From NCBI GenBank assembly GCA_003993805.1, contig RSEF01000003.1, positions 61,723,759 to 61,787,758 on the forward strand: 64,000 nt of DNA. The letters run 5' to 3'. The notes under the pieces are model-generated. The model saw nothing but the letters and a program-made list of their open reading frames with translations, ran no database searches and was not told the DNA's origin. The position numbers and the translations under genes were made by a program. Numbering within the stretch: position 1 is the first letter of the stretch; the number at the start of each line of letters is the position of its first letter. Source of the DNA: Himantopus leucocephalus. Its lineage: Eukaryota > Chordata > Aves > Charadriiformes > Recurvirostridae. Of the stretch, positions 38,186 to 50,100 are shown piece by piece.

Positions 38186-40449
38186 TAGGAAATATAAGGG
38201 TAACCTCAGGTCTGTAGTGAAGAAAGGAAAGGCAGATTTTGCTATGAATGTTTTGATACAGACAGGGAAATCCCTCAGAAAAAGCAGGGAGTACAGCTTA
38301 GACCATGGAAAAGGAAAGTTTATTCTCCAGAGTGGGTGGGCAACCTGTTAAAAAGGAGAGGAGAGCGTTCTTTTGGGTCCAGGTGCATGGGAAGAGGGAC
38401 CTGGAAGTCAGAGAGCAAACACTGAAGACTTTGAGGGAGGAGGAGAAACTGGAGTTTATCTGGATTCATATAAAACTAATTGGTGGCATGAACTCCTATG
38501 GCAACCACAAGTTTAGGCTGCAGCCTGACTTAGAAATGCCAGTGGCTAGCAGATGGGAAACTGAGGCAGCCAGGGGGCAAAAGAGCAGACTGTTGAAGTT
38601 GCTGTATGTGGCTTCTGTTGTTACAAATGTTTTAATTATATTTGTGAAGAGCTCAAACTTACTATCATTGAGGTCAAGGAAACATAGACTTCATCTGGCA
38701 GATGTGCTGTAGAATTAAACAAGACAAAGTCATGTTCTCTCGAAGCTGAAAATTTGGATGAGAAGCTTGTATTTACTACCAAAAGCCAGTTTATCCAAAA
38801 TAAAAATCAGTCTGAGTGTGAGATCTAATGAGGGAGATATAAGAAGTCCATATCCTGGAAAAGATGGAGCGCAATGGAATTGGTGTCCTGCCTGATCTTT
38901 TGCAAAGCTTTCGCTCAGGTCTGATGAAAATTGCCATTGCTCTGTTTTTTGTTACTGCCTAAGGACAGACATTTTTCAGGCCCCTTTTCTGCAGCTGCCT
39001 CATATCCTAGCTGCTTGGTTGTGATCCTTAGTGTCAGATTCATAATAACATTATTAATAACGTTAATTGATTGTCCTATGGAAGTAAATTTCAATCCAGT
39101 AGAGGCAGCATAGGAAGGCACAGGGCAAGAAGCCCGCAGCAAACTAATCTACCGCTGACAAACCCCCTCCCATCTCTCAATGCTTTAACTTTGCCAGTGC
39201 CTTTGTTTTCTTGGATCCAGTTCTTGAGCTCTTCACTTGCTTTACGTGTATTAGGGGATGGTAGGCTTCTGTAATATTTTCCCTGAAATTAAATCTCACT
39301 GCTTTCATTCTGGAAGTGAAAATCCCTCCTAGAAATTCTTTCCAGCCTCTCAGTGCCCTTTATAGGTACCCTGCGGCTGCAACCTCTTCATAACACAGAC
39401 CCCATGCATTTCGACTCAGCTGTCCAAACACGTGGATGACCTGGACAGTTACAATCACTCAATGCTATAATCCGTCCCACTCTAACTTTCTGGAAAGAAC
39501 TCTTCATTTCCTCTGTGTTTGTATCAGCATAAGTTTGAATCAGTGGCTCTTAATCGCAATATAGCATCTCTGGGAAACACGCTAATAATTGTTAAAATTA
39601 AGGGGATGAAGCAAGCAAGTGTGTGTTGACAGGTGCGTATAATCTGAAAGTTTAGTGTTACTGTGCTGGAACACAGCTGCCTGAAAGAGGGATAAAAGAG
39701 CAGGTATTTTTTTTCTTTAAGTTCCAATATTAGAATATCCCAAAGGACAGACAGAGTCTCTTTAGAGCAGACATATTCCTTTTTGGTTTTTTGAATCCGT
39801 CTGCAAATAATTCAGAATGTGTTTCAAAATTTGAAATCTATAAAGTTTTCTTCATCCTCTGACTGCAAAATAGAAAGAATTTTTCAAATATAGTCTATTG
39901 AAAAATGTGTCACTATGCAATAGATTTGCACATAGACTGATCATTGATTTCAGTTACTATTCCTTTACAAAGGCAGAAGGGGATGAAATGAGAAATACTA
40001 GTCTGATTAACAGGACAGTTGAAACTGAATTTGCTCACAAATGAAAGTTCATGAAGGAGAGACAAGAAGGGAAAAAAACCCAAAGAATTCTTAATGACCT
40101 TTCATAGTCAAAATGTCAACATGGGCAATTAATGTAGATCATGCTTTTCACCCAGCTTTGCACCACATATCTTTGCTGTGTTGTTGGTATATCATCTGCT
40201 GCCTGGAGCTTCATGAACTGGAGAGATGTGCTATCATAATATAACTGTGCTGTGAACTGTTTAATTGCAGTCACATTTCTCCCCACATGTGGTTGTTTTT
40301 TGGTGGTTGGTAAAAGCAAATCCTGAACACAGAGGTTAAAACTACACAATGTTTTGTGTTTAAAAACACTACATAAAGCCAAGCAATTCATAATATCTGT
40401 GTTATTAGAAGCATGATGTCACTTTTTCCAGTCAGATGGTGCCTGACCT
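38186..40449. other. Noncoding unique DNA right of the CR1
   Basis: The 135-codon plus frame at 38305-38712 has no recognisable domain. A CTCF-like core (cagccagggggc, 38567-38578) is present but not convincing alone. No gene is supported. Confidence 0.55.
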
Positions 40450-40510
40450 AATGTCCATCCAAGCTGATGGAAAGGTTCCCATTGATTTAGGGGATACTGG
40501 ATTGGCCCAA
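40450..40510. repeat. Ancient amniote palindromic repeat relic
   Basis: The words 'cctaatgtccatccaagctg', 'atggaaaggttcccattgat' and 'ggatactggattggcccaa' resemble the repeat 'gaagtcaatggaaa', 'cccattgacttcaatggga', 'ggatcaggccc'. It is an inverted-repeat element in origin, here much decayed. The family name is unknown to me. Confidence 0.5.
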
Positions 40511-41522
40511 AACTCAAAACAAAAAAAAGCAAAGAAGAGACCACAGGCAAATCCTCAGCGTGGAGGATTGACTCTCAGTGCTTCACAGCAGTATAGACAT
40601 TGAGGGCTTCCTAGAGATGGTGTTTTTCCTCACCCATGAAGGACCCAACATATGAGGAACTGAGGGAGATGAGTCTGTAACCCAACGCCACCTTGCCTGC
40701 CAGGTTGGTATAACCATCAAGTAGGGTTCTCCCTTAGGCCTTGAGATACTGCACTGCTGGCTTTTCCATGGCCTAATCTTCTGAACTAGACGAAATCTTG
40801 CAGCTAGGGCACCTCCTCGGGGTATAGGAAAGGAGTTTCAACTGTAGAGCCCAAGGCCTCGCATTTTTAGGGGAAGAAAGCATTTGGATGAAACAGATAC
40901 CATGACTAATTTTGCAGGGCAGGGAGAGAGAGGCTTTGGACACAATTCATAAGCCATCTCCCAGATCAGGCCTTGGAGCATGAATGAGCCTGAAGACCCA
41001 TTCCAAGGGAGGTATCAGGCTAGGGAGACAACTAATGAAAATGGGCACCTACACAGTAGGGGGAACTGCCCGGTGCCTAGCTACATGTTAGGTCTGTAAA
41101 TCTGGGGTTTTGCAGGTGTGGTCTCATCATTGACATGATCTTCTCCTAAGAGTTCTTCTAAGAGTTGTCCAAACTCAATGGACTGCCCTGGTGGCTCAGT
41201 GTTCCTGGTCAAACCTTTGAATGATTCTCAAAAGACAAACTGTAGACAGGTCTCACCCAATGTGGATTTATTGTGCTCAAGCACATCTTCAACCCCCAAA
41301 AGCAGCAAGTTTAGTCTGGGTGATCCAACATGCTCATTAGACAGTTTCCCTCTTTAGAGGTCACAGGTGCATTTACATGAGTTGGGGCATTTTGCACTAG
41401 AAGGTGGTGATATTTAATGATAGGTCTCAGCCAAGCCTTGTGTTAATCATTTATATAGATTCCCCATACACAAATGTGGAAGAGAGTACTAGCACAGCCA
41501 GGTTGGCTACAGATCTAGCCAG
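40511..41522. other. Noncoding unique DNA
   Basis: There is no open frame of note and no recognised repeat in this kilobase. Confidence 0.6.
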
Positions 41523-41588
41523 CCTCACTTCATCTGATGCATAACTGAACCTCATAAGTGAACCTCACTTCATCTGATGCATAATTGG
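41523..41588. repeat. Two-copy tandem duplication, period 40
   Basis: The word cctcacttcatctgatgcat occurs at 41523 and again 40 bases later at 41563. The 26-base copies differ by only a few bases at their right end. A third partial cctcat word lies between them. This is a local slippage duplication of recent appearance. Confidence 0.88.
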
Positions 41589-41919
41589 CTGAAAGGACTC
41601 CTATCTGAAGTCTCTTTATTCTTGTGCAAGTTGCTGTGAAGATTACTCAAGCTGTGACTGAAGATACAATCTGAGCACAGTGACTGCTGCATTCCCAGGA
41701 ACAATGACAAAGTTTTAAGACAAATTTGCATATTTGTATCTGAAGAAAGAATCTGACTTTCAGTATCTCGATCACAGGTGACACATTAAAAAGAAAGTAT
41801 CAACATAACCTCAATTGCCCATTGTGACTTTGAGTGCCTGGCAAGCAGGAGCCTCACCCTTTCACCTGCCACTGAAAGTGATTTGATATGGAAATAAGGC
41901 TGGAATTCCACAATGCCAT
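41589..41919. other. Noncoding DNA with an octamer word
   Basis: An ATTTGCAT octamer (POU-factor type) lies at 41724-41731. Nothing else was recognised. Confidence 0.45.
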
Positions 41920-42000
41920 TGTCACAGTTATTCACATTGACTTCAATGGCTGTTACCATAATAAGCATCATTCAAACACCAAGTGCCTGGTCCTGATGGA
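41920..42000. repeat. Ancient amniote repeat relic with CATTGACTTCAATGG core
   Basis: The core cattgacttcaatgg (about 41936-41950) is an exact form of the word found at the centre of a dispersed amniote repeat. It is followed by 'aagtgcctggtcctgatgg', resembling the usual 'ggatcaggcc' end. The core is itself nearly palindromic. Boundaries are uncertain. Confidence 0.5.
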
Positions 42001-43039
42001 TTGCTTTATTAACTAATATCTGCAGGCCGTTACCAGCCTGACCCTGTACAGTGTGTGCTCTGTCCCCTTGAAAGTAACTCACAAGTAATTACCCAGTTAC
42101 TAGTGAAAAAACCATCACTACTATTTTTTAAACTTTCCTCAGAAGTTCAGAAAGTTTCTTGCAATGAACTTTTTAAAATCTGTTAAGAAAAATCCTTCAG
42201 TTTTAATAGTAAGTGCTGAGAGTCAGATGATCCCTTCTCACACTGCTCTGGGGATGACAGATCTGTACTGTATAACACACTTTAGGATCATCTGAAGACC
42301 CTTTTATATCAGTGGACCAACACAAAGTTGGTTTACTGGAAATGAAAACCATACTGTAAACATTCACAAAAACATGTATTCCTTTCAAAATACAAATAAG
42401 CATTTAACAGAATTAGAAGTGTTCTTTTAATAGAAAACAGAGCATTGGTCCCACAACACTAAAAAGTCCCTCTGTGACTGTAATCACTGTAATAGGGTCT
42501 GCAGTTATTGCAGAGCTGGATGGCTGGAAACTAGCATATGAAGAAAGCAAATCAATCCACAGGTGTTGCCCAGATATTCCAAACTCTTTTGGCTGACACA
42601 CATGCAGTTCCTGTCCAAGCCTCAGAGAATAAATCAGCACTTACTACTCCGAAGCCAAACCAGGACACACAGGACACGTTGTCCACAGGACACACTGAGT
42701 TTCCTCAGTTCCCTGTACAGTCCCAGTCTGTCTGTCTCGGCTCTTCCTGTTCCTGAACCATACAGCTCTTCTGAGTCCCAAACAAAGGATGCTCAATGCA
42801 AATAAAAAGATAGGCAGATAATGATATCTTCTAAATATTTGGTATGGGTGGGATTTTCCCCACCAGCTGACTAGGGAAAAAACAGATAAGGCACGTTGCC
42901 TAAACCAAATGTCTCTTGCAGCCAGCTTGGAAATGCATGCCAGTCAGCAGAAAGACTTTGATTTAAAGTATTAGAAGACAATAAAAGCAGTCAAAAGGGG
43001 GATAAGTATAGACAAGCCCCTGACATTAGTCACTGATTT
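42001..43039. other. Noncoding unique DNA
   Basis: No supported gene. Two overlapping plus frames at 42538-42805 encode nothing recognisable. Confidence 0.55.
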
Positions 43040-43047
43040 TGACGTCA
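43040..43047. promoter_or_regulatory. Perfect CRE octamer TGACGTCA (second)
   Basis: A full CREB/ATF palindrome in the context ttttgacgtcacatcatg, with an adjoining tcaca/atca extension. It lies 5.9 kb from the first one. No TATA-like word or CpG patch surrounds it, so its role is even less certain. Confidence 0.35.
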
Positions 43048-45720
43048 CATCATGTATCCTGGATCGTTTTCACTGTTGTAACAGCTCCATGAGAAGCTTT
43101 TTAGTGCTTTAAGGATCATCCAAGTGGCATGTGATTGCTAAGAGTACCCAGGAGGGGAGGAGGCTGAAGGATGGGAAGATGAATGGAAAGGAGAAATGTG
43201 TGGAAGGCCCAAATGCCTGTCACGGTATAAGCACAGCTAGCGTGAACCCCTTCACCTTTTGAATTGCCCACAATTGCTAGATGTTAAATCCTTCTGGAAG
43301 CAGTGCAGTGCTGGTTTTGTTTTTGCATAATTAAAGGAAGTTTGCATTCTAATACCTTCATCTGTGGTGGTGTCACAAACCACTGAAACTCTAGGAGCAA
43401 ATTATGCAAAATGGAGGTGTGACGCAGCTTCCTGATTTGGTCATTTTGTGCTCATAAGCTACGGCAAAGTCTCTTAACATTACACATACAGTTAAGTGCC
43501 ATGCATGAGGAACCACCTCAGGCTGGAATGTCATCCTCAATAATAACTTGCTTAATGAGCCAATTGAAGTCATGCCATGGGTTTTACCCCAAACTTCCTC
43601 AAGAGTTCCCACTATCGATCAGAAGGAGGTAGTCACAGACACAGGAAGTGATCATGCTACCAAAACAAAACCAGCTCACAATTTGACAGTCTCATAGGTT
43701 ATTTATGTTGCAGAGCACTGAAAAATAATATCAAGAGCACATTTATGAAGAGATTCAAGCCATAAGTATTTTTGATTATCAGTTTAAAGTGTGTGTTCAT
43801 GCTACTTCAGGCTTCATGTTTTCTTCCAAATAACTAACTTCTTGAAGCTGATTATGCTGTCATTTTTTCTCCCTGGGGCTGAATTAGAACAAATTGAAAT
43901 AGCTAGTGAAGTCACCCCAGTGTGCAACCCACTGAGTGGTTAACAACTGAAGAGCCTCTATTTGTCTGGGTCCTAAAGCACTCTAGGAACTGGATTGAAA
44001 ACAAGCTTTTAACAAGTTGATGTTGAATTTGCCCATGTGATTGCCTAATTTGTCTGGATTGCAACTACACAATTCAATACTGTAGCAGCTGATGTATAGT
44101 CTCATTTCCCCTCTGGCTTTCTCCCTTCGCAGTCTGCATGTAATACAATTTAATGGTCAAGCTAGATAGCCCTGTGGATCTTGCTGTACTTGCACTAACC
44201 ATATTAAAGCCTCCAAATGATGCAGGTCATTTTCAGACTTCCATGGTGGGCTTAACTGACGTGAGTGGGAAGCACGGGAGCTGAGGACAGCCAGCTAGAG
44301 AAACTCACTTTCAGGTAGGACAGATCAGGAGTAAAAAATACCTATAAATAGAGTGTCTATATATATATATTCAAACTGAAAAATAATGAACTTTTGTCTT
44401 GTTTTCTCTCTTGTTAGGACTGTTCCCTCTTAGAAGAGGTTTCTCCATTTAGCACTTAGGCTTCCTTTGGACTCCACAAGGTTCATAGTAGAGCCAGTAG
44501 CAAATCTGATGTTGGGTTTGCTGTGACCGCAGCCATGCTAACACCTCAATTAGCAGCCACAACCAAAAGATGAAAGAATAAACCATGAGTAAAATGAGCT
44601 GCTGCTTGCTTGGCTTTGTCCTAATTACTTCTCTGGCAACAGACAGCTACAACCTGCACTTGAACAGGGCTGGAAGTTCAGTGCCCCTCCGGCCCACAGT
44701 TACCAGGAAGCAGTTTTTCTCCAGAAAAGGATGATTCTGTGGAAAAGCAGCTTGTGGCTTCACGCTCCAGTGCTGCTCCAGAGGGCTGAGCGGTCACCGA
44801 AGCAGCGTCGGGAGGCAGGAAGTGGGGAAGCCAAAACGCCCCAGGAGCAATTCAAATGCCTACGCAGAGGCGTCTGAGGTCACCTTTGGTCATGCTGCTT
44901 GACCTCCTGCTGCTGCTCCAGAAGGGTCTGCTGTTGGACATGAGTCATAGCTGAGTTTATCTCCTTGATACCCTCAGGTCTGGGCACCTGGATAGCTCTG
45001 CTTGTGTCATGTTTGTCCGTGTGGGTAAAATTGTCCTCTCACTGACCTTCATCCTGTATCTGTGCTCTTTCAAAAATAAACCTAGCCAGATGTGAGGATC
45101 AAAATCCTGATCCTTGTACCCTGTCATCTTCACTGCCTTCCAGAGGCTGCCAGGTAGGTCCTGAAGCCTGAGGAGTTTATCCTCATCCTCACCACAAAAC
45201 CCTTATGACCAGCCTGGGAATTGCAGCATTGTCTTTAAATTTGCTCTTTATACTCAGCAGAGCAGGAACAGCTGTTTCTGTTTTTTGATGATGTACCTGA
45301 CATATGCTTGGAAATTCCAAATGGTAAACAAATAAAAAAATCTTGTGAATTCTGTGAAAAAAGTTTGCGCAGTATGGGAGGACAGCATTTTTGCACAAGA
45401 ACATTTGAATTCTGATGAATATTATCCATTTCTTGGGAAGAAAGCTGCAGAAAAAATGGTTGTTTCAAAGTGACATTGAGAAAGAAAAACATTTTCATTT
45501 CATTTCCACTCACAATGTCCATTTATTGTTTAAAGAACATGTTGTAACAGCATTCCTTTGGTCCAGACAAAACAGTTCTCTCTGTTTCTCTCCTAGCTCC
45601 TCCACTTTCCATATCTCTATCATTTGTCTAAAAACCAAATTCCTAAAAACAGCAACAACTATGTAAAATTTTTTAGTCAGCCTAGGGAGCCATTCTGGAT
45701 TTTGCTCACATTCCACTTTA
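43048..45720. other. Noncoding unique DNA
   Basis: It contains a short (TA)n run at about 44357-44370 and a modestly GC-rich patch at 44760-44880. No coding exon or known repeat was recognised. Confidence 0.55.
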
Positions 45721-45778
45721 ACTCTGACTGAGGCTGATGGGAATTTAACCAGTAATCTCAACAGGAACAAGATCACAT
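45721..45778. repeat. Ancient amniote palindromic repeat relic
   Basis: 'gactgaggctgatgggaatt', 'taaccagtaatctcaacagg' and 'aacaagatcacatcc' follow the pattern 'cactgaagtcaatgggaatt', 'ttgccattgacttcaatggg', 'agcaggatcaggcc', with many substitutions. Family name unknown to me. Confidence 0.45.
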
Positions 45779-47106
45779 CCTTTCGGTGGAAATGTCATGA
45801 CCTTCTTCCATAAACTTGCTCATGTAGAATTTGTTTTCTTTCAGACTGTGTATGCATATGAAAGCTATTCCAAGAAAGAGATGAATTCAGAGAGCTTCCT
45901 TCTCCTCTTTTCAATAAATGACTGTCTAATGGGTCTCTGTGGGATGGGATTCACTTAGGTTTCCAAGCTCCTGTAGCCTGAAATCTGCACAGCAGCACCA
46001 ATAATCTTAGCACTAAGTACAGAGAAAATACAGGTGCCAGTTTTGCAGTCTACATATGATGAACAGAGAAAAAGAACAAGCAGAAGAGGAGTTTGCATCA
46101 AAGGCACACAAAAATTAAGGTCATCTTTTATATGTAATTTTTTTAACAAATTCATAAATCCTGAGGGTTTTTTTACTTTTGACGATGTAACAACCTATAA
46201 CAAGTTAGTCTGAGCGAAACCTGGATTTAGTTGCTGTGAAACTGTGCTATTGGTAAGCAGTTGAATTTCCTGCATATGAGAGGCAGAAAGGCAGCTGCTA
46301 CTTACCCGTCCTCCTTTCGTGGTAGTCAAGCATGACTGGGAGATGTTCCTGCTTACAATGCCAGACCTAGGTACCTGCTATGTCCATACAGCACCATTGG
46401 AATGCCAGAGCTTTGACCTCAATATCTTACTTTCTGGGAGGAGGAGTTGCTTCAAATGTTACACCTGATATCTCTGTGTGCAAACTTTAGGTAGTTTGAG
46501 GCACTTTCTGGAGTATAAGAACTGGCTGTGCTGTTATGCCAACACGGCTATAGTGTAACTGTGAAAGAAGAAGGGTATCTAGGAAGGAGGTGCTGAAGGT
46601 AGGTAGAAGACAACCAGGACCTTAAAGAATCCCTGGCTTTGAACTGGAATAAATCCAACTAACCGAAAGGTGAAGGAGGATGAGGATTTATTATGGGCTC
46701 CCACGTGTACAATTCTTCATGACCTCATGTGCTCCAGTACTTACAGGTGCTACCTGAATGGTGACTCATAAATCTTTCTCTTCACTTGTGACCTTTTGCC
46801 TACTGTCCAGTCTCATATTTCTGGGTTTCAATACAACATTTATTACAGTTCTCCAATACCTGAATTCAAAACACGCTGCTACTTTTTCCTCCACAACAGA
46901 CCTAAATGTTTTTCTTCTCGAGTTGCGTTTCTATCTGCTTTGCTCCTTGTCTTCTTGTAGCTTCAGGCAGACTGCTTGCTTGGGATCTGTGTCCTCCTGG
47001 GTGTTTTACCATGCATTTCCTCATTGTGGGTACTACCTCCACTTTCTCATGCACTAAGCCTCTTTCCTTTTCTTGTTCTGACACTTCCTCAAAACACTTT
47101 TATCCT
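45779..47106. other. Noncoding unique DNA
   Basis: Frames of about 100 codons at 46758-47208 lie in three overlapping phases and resemble no known protein. No repeat was recognised. Confidence 0.55.
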
Positions 47107-47137
47107 CCCCCCACACCCCCCACCCCACCCGCCACCC
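47107..47137 (-). other. Strong G-quadruplex motif on the minus strand
   Basis: The plus strand has C runs of 6, 6, 4, 3, 2 and 3 separated by ACA, A, A, G and A. Read on the minus strand this gives at least five G-tracts of three or more with loops of 1-4 bases, well inside the usual G3+N1-7 rule. Short loops and long tracts predict high stability. It is also a candidate i-motif on the plus strand. Confidence 0.85.
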
Positions 47138-50100
47138 TGCAACATTTGCAGCTCTTTACGTTGGAACTGTTACTCTGTCTTTGTACCTGTCAGCTTTTGC
47201 AGCCTTAATTGCAAATGCTTTCAGGCAATTTAGAGTGCAAGAGCACAGCTGCAAAGTAAGAGTTGCACAGTGCCAGCTCTAGTTTCCTGCACTGACAAAA
47301 TGTATTTGCTGCTGAAATGCAAGACTTTCTTCTCTATGATCACCGTTTCATATTTTACTTTCTCAGACATTACAGGAATTCAGAGATGCGGAGTCTTTTC
47401 CCTTGAATCTGGGCCTTACGTCTACGCTTCAGGAGAAAAGTAAGTTTTCTTTAGGATATGGAAATGTTTGGTTCAATACCTCATTAAGCAGTATGGGCAA
47501 ATGTATAACCTGTGTTGTTCTAGGAACAATAATACATTAGTCACAGAAGACATCAACAGTTCCTTGAGGCAACACATTTCCTTGGACTTCTCCAACGCTA
47601 GCCCCTCCCTATGCTTTTTGCAACTATTTCCTGTTCCTTTTACAGGGTGATTGACCCTTTGTACATTTTAGGTATTCTCATTAGGGGCATTATTGAACCC
47701 ATGTCTTAAATAATGTTAGAACAAAAGACTTCCCAAGAGGTTCACAACTGTTCTGGCACAGAGCATGTGACACTAAGTGATTCTGCACTCTCAACTCGGA
47801 GACACCGTGCACCATGTAAAGGTCCTGCTGGCAGCTTTCGGAATGAGGTATCAACACATAGCTTCAAATCAACATGCTTCAAGTCGCCCTCTCAGTTTCA
47901 CTCAGATTAATTACCATTTCATATGCCAAATCCAGAGAACTGTTCTGAGTCCTGGTGCATTCGAATCCTACTCTGTTCTTGCCTGTGTAGGAGCCTCAGT
48001 TGCTGACACAGACAGTGCCCGCTACTGCAAGGTACCTCCCTGCACTCTCACAGGGGATGTTCAGGGCTAAGTGGAGGAAAAGAGACTGCAGAACTACTGA
48101 AAATCAGCCTGGCATTAACTCTGTGAAAGGTGGGACATGTCTAGAAGAGCTTTTATTGACTTGAGGCCCAGGCTAATTACCTTTCCTCCCCGTACTGAGG
48201 ATTTCATCAGCTTGAGCCTGAATAGCCATGCAGTCACAGAGCAATAGCCATTTAGGCGTGTGTGTGTAGGTGGTATAAAACAACTCGGAAAAACTGAGTG
48301 TGTGAAAATAGCTTTCAGAGATGCAATTGTTCACCTCTCCACAACCATGTTTGAGGTTGCTTCTGCCCTGTCTGTTGTATCGGTGTCTTTGTGCAGCTGT
48401 AAGATCAGCAAAGACAGCGATCTTTGAAATTATACAACATGTAGTGCATCTGGAGCACTGTTAAAATTACTTTGTTGTGGCAGAAACTAAATCAAAATAA
48501 ATCAGGAATGAATCTGTGCATTGCACTTTCCACTTCCCATTCTCCTGTCCTGGCTACACCTACTGTAAGCAAAGTGTAAACAGCAATAAAAATTATTTAT
48601 AGCAGCAATAACACTGACTAAAATATGGAACAAAAGGTTCATGGGTGCCAAATCAAGTTGTCTCTATGTCAACAGAAAAGGAGTTTACTGAATGCAAAGC
48701 TAGAAATCTTCTCTCCTCAAAGACCATTTTTGCGTACTCATTAATGAATAAGTGATAAATATTTCCCCAGTGCAAGTACTAAGCAAGTGGATCACCCACA
48801 CTTGACAGTGGTACATAAGGACCAGGCGAGAATATCTTGCCTGGTCCAACCTGTACTTGATACTTATCGAAAGCCTTATCTTCTATTAAGAAGAGATTGT
48901 GTGCGTGTATATTTGCATCTCTGCCTCCCTCAGAAGTGTGCTTTCGAAATGGATGTCCCAGTCACCCCCACATGGTGCACGCTATCATATTGCAAATCAT
49001 CTTGGGTTGCATGAACCAGACTCCTGAAGACCTGCCCTGGCTGCCTGTGGATGTCCTGTCCCTGGGACCAAACTGGAGACAGTGTATAGTGAAAACCTTG
49101 TAGATGTTCGGTCCTCCTTCTGACGGCTATGGGCATCTAAAATAGGACAGAGTGATTTGCCCTCTGGAAGCTCCTGTTCTCAGTTGACTATGCAGGCAGC
49201 CAAAGTTGCCTAGCTCAGGCACAGATGACTGACTTGACAGACTAGGAAAGCTAGGAAAGATAGATCCCACCCTAGGCATCTAACTCTAGGCAGCGTGAAA
49301 TGCCCTTTGTCCTTTTAAACACAGTCACCATAACAGACAGGCTTAATATATCTTTCTGGTTTTTTATTTGCCTTCACAGTGTAGAACATACTGTTGACAA
49401 CCTGTTAAATAATGACAGGCAGACAACTGTTCTCACAGGGATGTGGCTGAGTCTCCTTTGGCTCTCAGAGAGCTCGGTGGTTGTCTGACTCCTCTGGTCT
49501 CACGCCACAGAAAAAAAAAAATCACCTCTCTAAAAGGTGGGGAATGGCAAGTTTGGCAAGTTTCACATTTACAACAGCTGAAAATTTTTTACATCAGGAC
49601 GTGACAATGGGTAATGCTCATACTGCAAACAACAGTCACTACTCCCATGTCGCCAGCCCTGACCTTTGGCCAGTTTGCTTCGTTATACAGACCTGTGGAC
49701 TCAAAGCTTTGCCATCAGCAGCAGGCCAAAGCACAACACTGTCATAAAACACCTCACCATAAAAAAACACGTAGAACAATCCAGCCTGTCTATGGTTAAA
49801 AAGAAAAGTCCATGAGAGTGCAGGCAAGGCCACCAAGGAGTCCACATAAGGTCTCGTCTGGCTCTGACCAGGCTTTGCAGGCTCCCTGGAGCAATCAGCT
49901 GGTCAGTGCTGGCAGCTGCAGGGCCAGTCGGGCACATTGGCTCATGTTCCCCATTTTGCCTCTGCAACAGCTTTTCCTTGTCCACCTCTATAAGTTTTTC
50001 ACTGCTCTGACTCTTTTATACTGTGCTATTTTTAATGGTTTTCTGTTACTGATACGCAGGCCCAGGATTATGACTATCAAAAGGAACAGCCAAGGCTGGG

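Noticed and set aside
38540..38590. MIR core or CTCF site (agatgggaaactgaggca, cagccagggggc)
   Set aside because: The MIR-like words are not followed by the expected core sequence, and the CTCF core has two mismatches. Either could be chance.
47395..47450. Tiny exon between cttcag and gtaagt
   Set aside because: The enclosed segment is only a few bases, and no flanking exons or reading frame support it.
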